A stretch of DNA of 64,000 nucleotides, taken from Liquidambar formosana. Its lineage: Eukaryota > Streptophyta > Magnoliopsida > Saxifragales > Altingiaceae. This document shows, piece after piece, positions 47,891-61,482 of the stretch (position 1 is its first letter; each line of letters begins with the position of its first letter). Under the pieces are notes generated by a model. That model searched no databases, was not told where the DNA came from, and saw nothing but the letters and a program-made list of their open reading frames with translations. The position numbers and the translations under genes are program-made. The stretch spans positions 248,001 through 312,000 of the forward strand of contig CM077821.1 in assembly GCA_039720395.1 (NCBI GenBank). Reading direction: 5' to 3'.

Positions 47891-48059
47891 GACTACGAGA
47901 AAGTAGTGTAAAATTTAGAGTATAAAGAGACTAACCATGTCCCGGTCATTAAGGGGATTCTCTGGAAGGAAAGTATTTGTTTTATTTTCTGACTTGATGA
48001 TAATGATGTATCAAGATGATCCAACTTCTGGCTTTTTTATTACTAGCTACAAGTTCGAT

Positions 48060-48862
48060 TCTTGCTCTAATCAATGATATCATTCTGTTTCCTCCTAAAA
48101 AGTGAATTTGTTAGGTTTGGGTTTTGTTTTGTAAAAAAGGCCACGTGGATAGGCCCTGCCAAATCGGATGAAGATGTGGAAGGGAGTCAGTTAAGAAAAG
48201 GATAATTGTTTGACCACGTCAAAAGGGAAGTGAGAGAAAAATAAGGGAAGTGGGTTAATAGAGTTCTATCACGATCAGGGAAGTGGCGATGAGACTAGAG
48301 CTGTTTGGGGAAAGTTTGCAACAGGAGTGAAGCCCACTAACACCAACGCAATGGCAGTTGCTACAAGGAAGACATATACAAGGGGCACGAACTACGTATA
48401 AAAGATGAGGGAGAAGACTAAAGAAGTGGTTCCACAATCAACACACAAATCCTACTCAGGAAAATCAATTCTATTTAAACTCAACTTCTTAGCTTTCCTC
48501 AAATTTAATTCTGTTAATAGCTTCTTAGCAATCTTGTTCGTTTCATGCTTGGATTGGACTACATTTTGGACACTTTGCTAACTCCTGTAAGTTTTATTCA
48601 GTGAATGAAGTACTTTTCTTTGCAATTCTTTCAGTTATATTGTGATAAATTCTATTTACATTAGACATTAGTTTAAGTTAGAATCATACCTTAATTTCGA
48701 ACCACAGAGAGAACAACCCCTATCTCTCATCAATTGCCTGATCTACATTTCAATCACAATCACAAACAGTGACCGAATAGGCATTTGAGGCCAACGGCCT
48801 TGAATTCAATGGCCTAGGAAGTGCTGTAGGGTCATGGTCACATGATCTTTAGTGTGAACACA
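48060..48862. mobile_element. Insertion at the last exon of TNL B
   Basis: Copies A and B match on both sides (CTACAAGTT...GAT left; TTCATAGTACTC...TCGGAA right), but B has about 800 bp extra. The insert is not recognised; TTGTTAGGTTTGGG near its start may be an LTR-like end. It supplies the stop codon and last residues of the B reading frame. Confidence 0.6.
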
Positions 48863-51800
48863 TTCATAGTACTCCCAATCGGAACCTTCTGCAGAATCTG
48901 AATAGCAGATAAAGAAAGAAAAGATAATTAGCAAGCAGTCAAGGAAAATCCCTCTTGCAAAGAGAAAATAGTAATGCAACAGAAAATTGAGATATACCGG
49001 AGTCATCTAATCCATCTGATCCATCTGATATAACATCGCCATCTGATTCATCTGATCCCCCATGAGATGCATCTTCTTTTTCATTCTCAGAAGCCTCGGA
49101 TAGAATTGTTCTGTTTGGAAAATCCAGTGAATTTTTAATCAACTTTCTGCTTCCACGAATGTCTAACAATGTTAAGGATTTCAATTCCCCAAGTCCTAGG
49201 ATCGATCTTAGTTTCTCACACCAAGAAGCTGTCAACCAGTTCAATTTTTTTAGGTTTGAAAAATCAGGAGATTTCTCGATTTTGCAATAAGAAATGTCCA
49301 ACGTTTCTAAGGATTCTAGTTCCTCAAATCCACCGATCACATTTAAATTCTCCCAACCACGAAATCTGAACTGCTTTAATTTTTTCAGGTTTGACAGATC
49401 CAGTATACCTTCCAGTGATGTGCAGAATGACATGTCCAGTACCTCCAAGGATTTCAGAAAGCTTAGGCCCTCAACTTTAGCTAACTTCGGGCAAAGAGAA
49501 AGGTCTAGGGTTTTTAGCATTCCCAAATTTGATAGATCTGATAATCTGTATAGGGCTTCACACCCTTTTGTGCTCAAGTACCTTAAAGATTCATAATTTT
49601 CAAGCCCGTCAATCTCGGCTAGCTTTTTGCATTTACATACGGTCAACCTCGTCAACGATTCAATTTTACCAAGGCATTTAATGTGCATTAGCTTAGAAAA
49701 CCTTCTGACAAGTAAGGTTGACAGATTTTTCAAATTTGATAGATCCGGTAATCTTTCCATTGATTTACTACTAGAAATAGATAGGTCGATTAAACTTGAA
49801 GGAAGCCCCTGAATAGATTGAAGTTCCTTGGACCATATAGAGAGTGTCTTGAGCCGAGGAAGGTCACCAATCTCTGCTGGTAGGGTGCTAATGCTGGTGT
49901 TGATCAATCTCAAGATCTCCAATTTCCCAATATCTGTAGGAATTTCCACCAGACTACAACAGGAGAAAACCTCTAAAATCTTCAGTTTAGAGAGACTTGG
50001 GAATGCCTTCATTGATTCGCATGAGGCACGTAGACTGGTTAAACTAGAGGGAAGCTCTGGCAGCGATTGAAGTTTTCCAAAGCTTACATCAAGGGTTTCG
50101 AGTCTAGTAAGCTCACAAATGCTCTTTGGTAGCTTATAAATCCTAGTAGACTTTAAATTCAAGATTCTCAGAGAGGATAGTCTCCTAATATCAGGAAATT
50201 CACCTTCCAATTTATCACAATCTGAGGCGTTTATCTCTTCAAGCTTTTCTAAATTTCCAAGAACATCGGGTAACTCTGTTATGGAATAACAATGTGAAAT
50301 GTCAAGCACTCTCAAACTTGTTAGATTCCCAATCCATGGGTCAAGTCGAACCAATTTCGGACAACCTGAGGCATGTATCTCTTCAAGCTTCTCTAAATTT
50401 CCAATAGCATCAGGTAACTCTGTTATGGAACGACAATATGAAATGTCAAGCACTCTCAGACTTTTTAGATTCCCAATCGATGGGCCAATTTTAACCAAAT
50501 CCCAACAGCTTTGAAGAATCAACATCTCCAAAGCTACAAATGTGGAAAAGTCGAGAGCTTGATCGAAGCGAGTACAACACGCGAGTTTTAGAACTTTCAA
50601 ATTTTTTGCCATCTGTAAAACAAAGAAAAAAAAATCAATTTCCAAGAAGTACACAGAGATGGGGATGTAACAATATAAACAAAAGTAGAGATATTCTATG
50701 AGACCTTGATTTGATTCCACCAATCACTGTTGTCTCTGAAGCTGCTCCAAGATAGATCAAGAATGATTAACTTCTCTAGATGAAAATTGGTTACCCTATA
50801 AAGCAACAACAACCCGTGCCATTTAAGCCATCTTAATTTTGGAAAATAATGCTTAAAATCTCCAACATATGCATCTCCAGCACTTACTCGCTTATCCAAA
50901 ATATATCTAGCATATTTTCTGTATTCCACTACGAGATACCTTAGCCTTTTTAGTTGCCCAAATTCTTTAGGAAAAGGGGGATCAGACTCCACAGAGTCGG
51001 CTTTAACTTTGAATGCTTCAACCTTGACGGCTTCATGCTCTGGTGTTTCCTACCAATTGAAAACCACAAAATAAATATAGAATATTACGGACTCCAAACA
51101 AAAACACATATGAATGATTTGTTTTAACCTTTTCTCTTTCGAAGAAAACATTAAGGATTATTATTTTTTGCTACCTGTGACTGCACACATGATGCATGCT
51201 TATGTGCAACATCTTAGTTATTTTTTAGAGAGAAGTGTGGGATAGTGTATTAGTGTTGATATCAATGGATTTGAATTCAAACAAATATGATATTACTATT
51301 TTACCCCTTTTAATTTTGCAGTTACAAAATAATGATGGTTATATTTTGAGGTTTTAATTTAAAAAATTCTTAGATAGTGAAGGGCTTTTATTTATATATT
51401 TATTTTTATTTTTCCAAACGATAGGAGAACACATACTTACACATGCACTCATGCTTAGTTAAAACCAAAACCTCCGCAACCCTATATCCCTATTGGGATA
51501 GGACATACCATTAAACCCAAAAACCATTGATCAAAAAGTAAGAAATCAAAACCACTCAACCCTTTAATAATAATATAGAATATAGAATATAGATAAATAT
51601 AAATCTATCCAGCATATTTTACCACTTGGGCTCGGGGTAGGGGCATCTATCCGGGCAAATATTAAAGGGATTTTGTCATTTTGATTCCTTTTTCTTCTTT
51701 CTTTATAAAATAGAAATTGAAAAAAGAAATCAACATGTAAAACAAAGAGGGCTTTTCCCTTCAAAATGCAACTTTTAGTGCCCACGTGGCCATCCACTAG

Positions 51801-54800
51801 AGTAGCTCCATCAATTTTTGTTTGTAACGCATTTTACTTTATAACTAGGAAAGACCCGTGCAAATGCACGAAATAGGATAAAAAAATATTGTATAAAAAT
51901 ATCATGTTTTTTTAGTGGAAAAAATATCATGCTTTTGAATAGTACAAAATAAATAATAAATTTATACATATGAAAGAGAACATCTTTAAAATATAGATCA
52001 CGCGGATGAGGAAAGTCAATTAAGAAAATGTAATTTAATAGAGTGTTTTTTTTTTTTTTTTTTTTTTTGAGTTTAAATTATAAGCTTTTAGGAAAATGTA
52101 ATTTAATAGATTTTTTTTTGTTTAAATTATAAATTTGGTTTAGGTCTCCTAATTAGATAATTATTGGGAATATTAGGTTTGTTTAAATCTCTTTATAAGA
52201 AACTGGGAAGTTACGTTGGTGTAGGTGTCTTAAAGCAAAATTATTATAAAAATAAAAATAATTTGGGAATATAAAAAAAAAGCCACATGGCTGCTATGCA
52301 AATTTACTTTATTTAATATTTAGGATAAATTGCACTTTAAAAAAGGCCAAAAGAACTGTACCTCTACCAAATTCTCACACATGGCAAAAATGGATTTTCA
52401 AAACTTTAAAATCCCATAACTTTCAATCTACATATTTGTTTTAGTAAAATTTATATTTCTACAATCTACTCATCAAGATCTTCGAAACAAGACCAATCAT
52501 GAATAGTAAGTTTTGAAAAGAAAAAATTTCAAGTTAGGCTTCTAGAAAATCTAGTTAAAATTAACTTAGAAAATCAAGTTAACATTAGCTTATTTGAATT
52601 GATGTTAACCTTCAATCAAGTTAATGTCAAATTGATTTTCAAAAATGAAGTTATCAACTTTAGATTGCAAGTTGTGATCAATCGTCCTCAAATTGATGTG
52701 TGTGTGTATATATATATATATATATACACATATATGTATATACTGTGCATTGGCCCAATGTACCCCGTAACCCACTAATGCATGGGGTACAACCCGTAAT
52801 GCATGGTACTGATATAAGTTTGGTCACCCTTCAAAACGTAACTTTAATTGCATTAGGTCACCCTCTAAAATTTTACTTATGACCTATATTTTGTGAAACC
52901 GACCATTGGATTAAATAGCCTAATCATGTAGGTGATGTATGCCAAAAATCCAGTTGATCCAAGACTAATTGCTATTCGATCCAAAACTTACTTTTTGTAA
53001 GCAATGACAATCGCTTGTTGTGGGCATTTATGGATGAAGCAATTTTTAATCTCGAATCAACTTGATTTTTGGCATGCATCACCTTTAAAAATCAAATTGA
53101 TCTGAGACTGATTGCTATTATATCCAAAACTTATTTGTAATCAATGACAATCGCTCGTTGTAGACATTTATGGAAGAAGCAGTTTTTACTCTTGAATCAA
53201 CTTGATTTTTGGCGTGCGTGACCTTCATATGATGCAAATCTAATTGAATGGTTGGTTTTACAAAATTTAAGTCACATGTAGAGTTTTTGAGATAAAATAA
53301 CGCAAAATTAGGTTAGATTAATCTCATAAGAAGGAGACTCTATGTGTATATATATATACTCCACATTAGATTACATGAATGAGGAAATAAAAAATATGCT
53401 AAATAAAAGAAGTGTAAAATTCATAATGCACTAAGATGTTACCTTACATGTCTCCATCGTCTTCGAGGCATCCTCATGAGACCACACCCTACTACGCTGC
53501 CATGGCTCTTCAAAATTTTCGTTGAGGACAATACTCCTACCCAGGTCTCTAAGTTGATCATGCATCCATTTATATTATCATCTCTAATTTTAACCAGACA
53601 CTTGAGAACAAGCTCCTCAATCGCAACTACTGCTGGACGAGCTTTACAAACATCCCACAAGTAAGAAGCAATGCGTTTGTCCTCTCCAATGAAGAAACAT
53701 GCAATATCAAGGAAGATCTCTTGTTGCCATTTAGGTAATGCATCATAACTTATTTTCAACTTTTTCTGGACATCCTCAGGCAGTATTTCTTTAAACATAT
53801 GCAATATAGCTGGCCAGTTTGATTTCTCCTTATCACATAAATAGGATCCTATAACCTCAAGAGCCAAAGGAAGCCCAGCAGCAACATTTACAAAATCGCT
53901 AGAGAGACTATCATATTCTTTTGGAGGGGAGTCCCTCCTAAAGGCATGCTTGCTAAATAGTTGAAGAGAATTATTAGATTCCATTGGCGGTGGTTCATAA
54001 ATGCTATCTACTGGAATCCGATTTAGAACATGTTTGTCTCTTGTTGTAACTATGATCCTACTTCCTGAGGCAAACCACTCACGCTTTCCTACAAGCTTAT
54101 TAAATTGATCAATGGTATCAACATCATCAAGAACAATGAGAACTTTCTTTGTGCCAACTCCTCTTCTGATTTTCTTAAGTCCTTCATCAACATTATAAAT
54201 CTCGTCTTTTTCTTTTAGGATATCAGAGCAAAGTTCTTGTTGCAATTTAACAAGATTGTGATATTTTGACCTTTCTCGAACATCTGCAATAAAGCTACAA
54301 CTTTCTTTGAAGCGCTCAGAGAGTTGGTTGAAGATGAACTGGGCGATTGTGGTCTTGCCAATACCACCCATGCCGGCGATTCCAACAATCCGTACATCAC
54401 TCGAGTCAACATTTAAACGAGTCATCATTTCGTCTACGTGACGATCCATCCCAAAATATTCCTCAGGCACATCAATGCAGTAATTCTTCTTTAACTTTGA
54501 CAAAACCTGTGAAGTAACCCGACGTGCTAGCTAGTTCTCCTTGAAGCCTGCCAAACATAATTGATATATCACGGTGAAAAACACAGCAAATCATAATGCC
54601 TAGAAACTTAATATAAAATTTAATCCTTACAAACTCTGGCCAAATTGGATCATACTATAAAATAGGGGGTTTAGCAAGAGGGATGGAATTACCCATTAGT
54701 TTCTTTCTTCAATTCCAATCCCTTCAGTTCTCCAACCTTTCTGAGAGCGTTCTTCCATCCCTGGACAATCTTTTCATCGACCTTGTGTTGGTCAACGGCC

Positions 54801-55240
54801 TGATAACTCCCCCTTTGATGTTGCACATCTGACGGGTCGACGTCGAAGAAAATAGGGAAAATCTCTTGGCCCATAGTTTCGTGACACTTGACCATCTGGG
54901 CGAGCTCAATTAGGCACCATTTACTAGAAGAATAATTCGGGGATAAGATTGGGATGGAGATTTGCGATTCCTCGATTGCTTTGGGAAGCTCTGAGCTGAT
55001 CTTTTCTCCTACGCGAAGCTCATTATCGTCCTTAAAGGTGCGAATTCTCGCACCGACAAGAGAGGTGTAGAGGAAATCAGTGAAGGTTTGACGAGTGTCT
55101 TTGCCATAGAAACTCAGGAAGACTTCGTATTCCCCTACCAAGGCGGAGGCGGAGGCGGAGGCGGAAGTGGATGAGGTGTTCTCAGCAGCGCTGGGACTTG
55201 GGCTTCGTTTTCGCTTCTTCTCATTCCGATCGCAATCCAT
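48806..55240 (-). pseudogene. TIR-NB-LRR gene TNL B, broken by two frameshifts
   Basis: Exons match TNL A: 55240-54693 (TIR), 54547-53443 (NB-ARC), 51049-50705, 50612-48998 (LRR), 48897-48806. All borders are GT-AG. The TIR has the catalytic Glu (E112 in KWCLIEL) and FLSFYG instead of FLSFRG. The NB-ARC P-loop GMGGIGKTT is intact, unlike A. Exon 2 has a 4-bp gain (CTAGCTAG near 54530) just after the splice site, so translation from the TIR start stops after about 207 aa. A second, 1-bp loss near 53572 breaks the frame just before the MHD motif. The LRR exon is open. One LRR pair near its start is doubled (IGNLxSLRVLDIS twice), while the block tripled in A is single. The last exon is extended by inserted DNA. 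At most a TIR-only protein is expected. Confidence 0.9.
51845..51877 (-). mobile_element. Helitron 3' end in intron 2 of TNL B
   Basis: Same CTAG plus GTGCAAATGCAC hairpin as at 14113, so the insertion is older than the duplication. Confidence 0.6.
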
Positions 55241-55734
55241 ATCCACAATACAAGCAGCTCGATCACCTCTTCGTCGTCGTAATTCAGTATAGCCTTCAGA
55301 CAGGATTTGAAAATTCAGATTCTGATTCAGATGAAGTCGCAAAACAAGCAAACCTTGTTTCCTTCGACACACAAATAAAGCCTCTTTCTCTCTCCATGCT
55401 TTTTACTTCCACCAAATTTAGCTGTAGATTTCGTGGAAACAACCGGGAAAAGGCTTTATCAATGTGAACTCATGACAGTTGCTTAGAGATTCCATGGAAT
55501 AATTCCTCTCTCTCTCTCTCCTGAAACTAACAAGAAACGTCTGGTGGCGGAAAGATAGCGTTAATAAGGTTACGCTACAAAACTTTTGCAGACGTTTCCA
55601 CCGACGATGACGGTAATCGTACGTTTAGGATTTTTCAATCGTTTGATTTTCCGGGTCCCGTCAAAACAATCCCTATCCGTCTATCAGGAAAAAAGTACCA
55701 TCTTTTTCTAGTTTACCTTTTCTAACTATTATTC

Positions 55735-56340
55735 GGAGTACGAAAATGCAAATTTGGATCACATGAAAATTTGAGCTGCGATTGGAAATTTCAAAATAGT
55801 GGATGTGGAAATTGCTAGGCATACACCGGATTCTTTTAACTACTGACCTGCGAGTGGTACATGAAAATTTGAAATTTCTAGTGGTTGGCCCTGCTGCGCT
55901 TGAAAAATGGGCCACAGCCTCGTTAATTATTTGAGCTGCAAGACAAGGGTAGGTGGTAGGTCATTATTTCGCCAGTCTACATCTTCATATGACTATAGAT
56001 ATGTGGCCATGTCTAGCTAACAAAAAATTAACCTCATCTTGGAGCAAATTTTTCACATCGCAAAAATTATGGTTCTACAAATGAATACTTGAAATTCTAA
56101 GGAACATATACAAAAGATAACTTTGAAACCAAAGCACGACAAAACGGTAAGGGTCTGCTTGGTTGTCTAATTTAAAATTAAAAAATTTAAGAAATTTTAC
56201 ATAAGGTTGAAGGTACAAATCCATTACCTCGAATTAGAATATTTTAAAATGTTAGAGTTATCACTATAATTGATGTTGTATAATCAATTTTAAGAAATTT
56301 ATGAAATGTCAGTATTTTGAATTTTCACCTTTATTTGTGA
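55735..56340. repeat. TNL-upstream DNA shared with 20590-21240
   Basis: Collinear and similar, here about 500 bp upstream of the TIR exon. Between it and the exon lies a more CpG-rich segment (55490-55680) with a (CT)n tract near 55506, possibly the promoter region. Confidence 0.75.
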
Positions 56341-56894
56341 TGACAACCATTATTTTCTTGCTTGTTGGATGAATGACAAAAATCAATTCATGAAATGTCA
56401 CTATTTTAAAGAATTAATTAAATGCTATTATTTTGAATTGCCCAACCAAACAAGCCCTAAATGAATGATAAGAAACAAAATTAGAAATTGCATGTTGGAT
56501 GCAAGACCTCATTCATCATCAAATAGCAATTGGATAATTAGAGACATCATTGGTTGAATTTTCACTAACAATAGGATCTAAGGAAACAAAACTAAAACAA
56601 GTTGAAAAGAGATGCGTGACAAAGAGTTAAACTTATAAGTCGTACTTTGTTTTCTTGTAATTATCGTTGAAATTGAGGTATGGCCGGATTGAGGCACTAA
56701 CATGGAAGATATCCTTTTCTTACTGTTGACTTTAGTGGCTCCATTGAGTCACCATTTTTGACAAAGAAGACAAGCAAGCAGATAAGCTTGCCAATGGGAG
56801 CCATCGATCATTGCTGACTAACAACTATAGTTCACTAAGATATATGACGGGCATGCCATGCGCCATTCATTTGCCAAATTACGCCTTGCGTTGA
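56341..56894. other. Non-coding spacer
   Basis: AT-rich, with no open frame and no repeat partner seen in the window. Confidence 0.4.
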
Positions 56895-56998
56895 GAGACA
56901 GTGTCATGCATAGTTTGTTAATTTACCCAAGATAATATTTGCGACCTTAGGTTCTACCACCACATACATTTACATTAAGCCATTAATTGGAAACCAGA

Positions 56999-58808
56999 TT
57001 GAGAAGCACAAAATATTCACTGAAACTAGCCCTAATTTATATTTTCTAGTTATTTTATTACATTTAGTTTGGTGTGTTTAAAGTGTTTTTTGATTTGTTG
57101 TAGGGGTTGACGAGTTTATACTAAAAAGATGACAATTGGGTCCATTTAAGCTAATAAATGCAATTTGGAGTGTGTAGACACCTATTTTGTCCCTATATTT
57201 GATGGGTTGATGATTCTACACCAAAAAGATGATAATTGGGTCCACTTAAGCCAATGAATTAAAGTGGGTTTTCCACTTGCCTAGAATTTCATGGAGCTTA
57301 AATAAGAGTTGGGTCAACAATTTTGAAGATTTGAGCAGTTGAAATTTAAAGTTTAAGTAAGGAAATTAGTGACCCCAAAATCGGTCGCCAAATTGGATAG
57401 ATAGAACAGGTTTTAGTAATCTGGCCTTAACTTGTGATTCCCATATCCTATTTGGGCAAAATTGGTGGCTTTGGAAAAAACGACTTGAAGGACTACAACT
57501 TTGTATAGGTGGCTTTGGAAAAAACGACTTGAAGGACTACAACTTTGTACCTTATGGAATTTCCTGATTCAATTTTTTTTCAAGTGAAAAATGAGCTGAA
57601 AATGGACTTAATTGCAGAAATCTGAATAGCTAGCAGAATTTGTCCACTTGTTCTTGTGATATATTCAAAGAATGTTAATTGGGGGTACGATGGGGATAGG
57701 CCTCTACGGACTAAGAAAGAAAAATGAAGAAGTGGGAGACCCACTTGAGAAGAGGACGGCTATAAAAAAATGAGAACCAATCTTTGTTTCATTCTTAAAG
57801 GTTTGCAAGATTGCCGTCTTCAATTGTTTCTTTTTCTTTATGAAAATAATGAAAGGTGCGTGGGATGTTAAGAGAGCATTAAGAAACAAAAGAAACAAAA
57901 CAAGGTGGGACGGCGACATGTGGGGAATTAAAAAAAGAAAGAAAAAAAGAAGGGATAGGGACGTGTGAATGGTGTGGCTGCTGGGATAAATGGGACGACC
58001 AACAAAAGGAAAGAAATGGTCAGCATAAAAATATTCCAAGAAGAGGAAGATGAGTAGGTTTTCCATCGGATCCTTCCTTATAAATTGCAGGAGCTGCGTA
58101 CAGAATGAGAGAGTCAGAGTCGAGGGACAATGTACAGTGGTTGGACTCCAGCCAATTAGCTAATTTATTCTTTGTCTTAGGGTATAGATGAAGCCCTAAT
58201 TAAATAAGGAGTATTTTATTTTAGTGTGTTTTGAATTGGTTATTTGTGTAGGAGGATTGCATAACTAGGAAGATTGTACGATACAATCGGTTTTAGTGTT
58301 TCTATTTCAAATTGTATTTAATTTCTGTGATTTTAAATGCAATGGTTATGCAATGGTTTTCACTGTATATATATTTAAAGATTAAGATGGTTTATGCTTA
58401 GACAAGACGGGTCGTGCCTACAAATTAGTTTAGAGTAGAGTAGGTGAGACAGTCCGTGCTATATCTTTTATGAGTCATACCTAATTTACAAATATATGAA
58501 TATTTCTTGATGACATCATTGGGCTTGTATCTGCAATGAGTCATGCTCATACCAAATAATGAATCTTTGAAATATATTACAATAAAATCATTTTTACAAG
58601 ATTAATGGTGGATTCGAGCCTCTAAGTATTTTTTTTATTATTTTTAGTTAGTAGATTTCAAAACCACAAATTTATTCTTGGTGAATTATTTTAGAAATCA
58701 ATTTTCAAAATTAACATAATCCCAGTATAGTCCCTGTGATACGACACCCGTATTACCACTATATACAAATATTGCATCCTATGGGTAATTGATTTTGACA
58801 AGATCACA
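56999..58808. mobile_element. Solo-LTR-like insertion
   Basis: Interrupts GGAAACCAGA|CC of the left copy. The ends fit TG...CA (TGAGAAGCAC, GATCACA). The last 100 bp (TCCCTGTGATACGACACCCG...) resemble the downstream end of large Ty3-type plant LTRs. It contains TGTAGACACCTATTTTGTCC at 57175, close to the start of the LTR at 4097, and a 44-bp tandem duplication (57464-57551). Target duplication is unclear (CCAGA/ACAGA). Confidence 0.5.
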
Positions 58809-58981
58809 GACCACTGTAAATTTCTAGAACAACTTGTAGACCATCAAGGCTATACTATAAAATTATAAGTATCATAAAATAGGTAAGAAGTTCTATATTG
58901 ATTGCATGTACTCCTCATATATGACTCACCAACTTGAAGTTCATTAGCTTGCGGGATATCTGGGGAAAGTAAAATTGCGCT

Positions 58982-59167
58982 TTGATATATGCTGTAGTTG
59001 AGAGCGACAAACTTGAAATAAAATGCATTGAGTGTAAGGATAGTGAAGTTTATTCAAAGCATTTCAATCATGTAGGTCCAATGAAAGATGGCATTGTGTT
59101 GGAACTAATGGTTTACCATTGTAGGCAACAACATTTTACCTTCAGGGCTGCAAATGCAGGATGTTGA
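58982..59167 (+). pseudogene. Best copy of the repeated gene-like fragment
   Basis: 61 codons, with VESDKLEIKCIECKD followed by a second Cys/His-containing part (YHCRQQHF). Copies with stops lie at 34596-34795 and about 18020-18165. Unrecognised. The paired Cys and the later Cys/His could be a broken zinc-binding domain. Confidence 0.35.
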
Positions 59168-60154
59168 TCGATCTAGCTGTTGGCACAAAACAGAGCATTC
59201 ATTGTCGTAAATTGCTCACTAAATGTTATCATAAGTTTGCAGCAGGTTTGATCTGTTTAAGAAGGAGAGTTGCATGGAGCAAGAAATTGGTAAGAAGGTT
59301 TAGATGATGAGTAACCTTAATTTGAATGGGAAGCATAAGAGAATATGGTTAGTGGATCTTTAGTTTCACAATTGAAGGCAAACCTATCGTAAAATTTTAT
59401 ACGGTGCCATTATATAAGGCAAACCTATAAGTGATTAGTAATAACATCTGTTGGATAGGAATCTGTAATAAATTAAAAAATGAGGTGAAATATTAGTCTT
59501 GGAATAAAATTAATGTTAGGGCTTGTTTGGTATCAGACTTTATGCATTTATGGCATCTTGTTTGGTATCAGCTTATCAGGCTTTGCTTTAGGCCCTTTAA
59601 ATTAGGCCCCAGACCAATTATGCTTTATTAATTAACACCATATATCATTGTGCATTCTTTATTATTATTATTTTTTAAAAAAAAATTGTGAAAATGTAAG
59701 CCTGGTTTCTACATTAGTAGTGTATTAGATTGGTTGTTTTGAAATACTTATATAATTTTGTCAAGCATCAATTCCGGCTTGAGTAAGGATAGTCATGCTA
59801 ATTTTAGGAGTTGATCCTGTTGAGCCCAAACAAATGAACCATGAGCTAATCAATCATTTATTAGAGTAGGTGGTAGGTCATTTTCTTATCGGGTTTCTTT
59901 TTCCATAGGGAAAATGCCAGGAACCTGCGGACCTCCCAAAAAAAAAAAGTTTGCTAAGAAGTCAGGAATTTGTATTTTAGGCTTTGCCTTGGATTTCTTG
60001 ACTATGATAATTTATTAATTTCAGTAGTTGATCGTACTCAGCTCGAACAAATGAGCCATGGGCTAATCAATCATATATTAGAGTGGGTAGTTGGTCATTT
60101 TCTTTTCGGGCTTCTCTTTCCAAATGGAAAATGACAAGAATTAACCTACGAACC

Positions 60155-60194
<40 letters not shown>

Positions 60195-61482
60195 AGAACA
60201 GAAGCAAGGAAGTCAAGAATCTGTATTTTAAATAAAAATACCAATCTTGCCATTGGTGGTGTAGGGGTGGCCAGTGGGCGGTGGCTGCACGGTTGTCTCT
60301 TTGTCTCTTTTAAAAAATAATAATAATTAAATAAAAACAACTTGCATTGCTTGATCATTTTTGCTGGAATTCTATGGCAGAACATACTTTGTCTGAAAGA
60401 AGACTTGTGGTATTTTAATAAAATATTGTATTATGGTTATGAGTGAAATTTTATTTGACCGTTATACATTTGACCACTAAGGTGCATTAAGTTGTGGGTA
60501 TCCGTTGAGGGCTTGAGGCTATCTGACTAGCCTTGGCGGATGAAACTTATCATTTGCTCCTATTTCTTATGTGCTTCTTTTTTTTGGATAAACCTTTTTG
60601 TTATGTGCATGCACTATATAAACACAGTATATATTTCATCCTCATTTCATATATACACTTTTATTTATTTATTTATTTATTTTGGGTAACACGGGTAAGA
60701 AATTTCATTACAACATTCATACACTAATCCTTAAGAATCAAACTTACAACCTCCTCCAGCATAAAGGGTAGAAGTGCCATTAGACCATAAGGCTATCTTT
60801 ACGATTTAGATTTCTTTTTTTTTTTTTTTTTTTTTTTTTACGGTCAATAGAATTTACCCATATCCTTAGTTCCCCTAATACCAATAAATGAGTATCAATA
60901 TTTCTTTATAAACTTGAATTTAAAATCGCTCACTCAATAAGTGAGAAAAATACCACTAAACTACTATGCCATTGGTTATGGTTTCGATAATTTGATCACA
61001 CCCTTTTAATGATGTTGACAACCTTTGTACTTTACTAGCCTATTGGGCTATTGGATTGCAGCTTTTTGGGCTTTGAGACCAAAGTTGTGTGGTGCAATGG
61101 GCTGCAGCCTTAGGCTTAAGCAATGCGACCTCGGTTCCTTTGTGTTTTATGGAAAACTTGATTAAGCTCTTGGAGAATGGTTTAAGTGCTATTTTTGCAT
61201 TAGCAAAAGTTAGGGTTGTTAGATATTGACGTGGGATTGAATTTCGGATGGGGTTAATTAGTACCTCAATTTGGCTCATATATGAACATGCTTGAGTTGA
61301 TCGAAGATGAACCAAGCTTGAATATTGGCTTGACTCACCTTGGAAAATTGACAAAGACACTTTAACTAATCGAAACAAATTATGGCAAAAAACTAGGATC
61401 GAAAAACTTACAATCTGTTTGGGCGAGGCAATCAAACAAGTTAATATATTTTAACTAGTAATGGAGGCATATATTAGTTACC

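Larger units (their letters stand above)
40975..55270. repeat. Segmental duplication, copy B (TNL block)
   Basis: Partner of 5689-16763. Unlike A it has no Ty3/Gypsy element at its left border, so it preserves the empty site. It has its own Helitron, a solo LTR, an insertion at the last TNL exon and a longer intron 2 (2393 bp against 1619 bp). Confidence 0.9.
56895..61482. repeat. Second segmental duplication, right copy
   Basis: Partner of 34280-37926. It preserves empty sites for the MITE and SINE of the left copy. It has its own insertion (56999-58808) and an A-run of about 38 bp at 60155-60193 where the left copy has only nine to ten A. Confidence 0.9.

Noticed and set aside
55241..55372. 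Upstream in-frame ATG extending the TIR exon of TNL B
   Set aside because: The extension is not kept in TNL A, where a stop lies upstream and the first ATG corresponds to 55240.
57704..58066. 120-codon minus-strand hydrophobic ORF
   Set aside because: It lies inside the LTR-like insertion in purine-rich DNA; the Phe/Ser/Leu composition is an effect of base bias.
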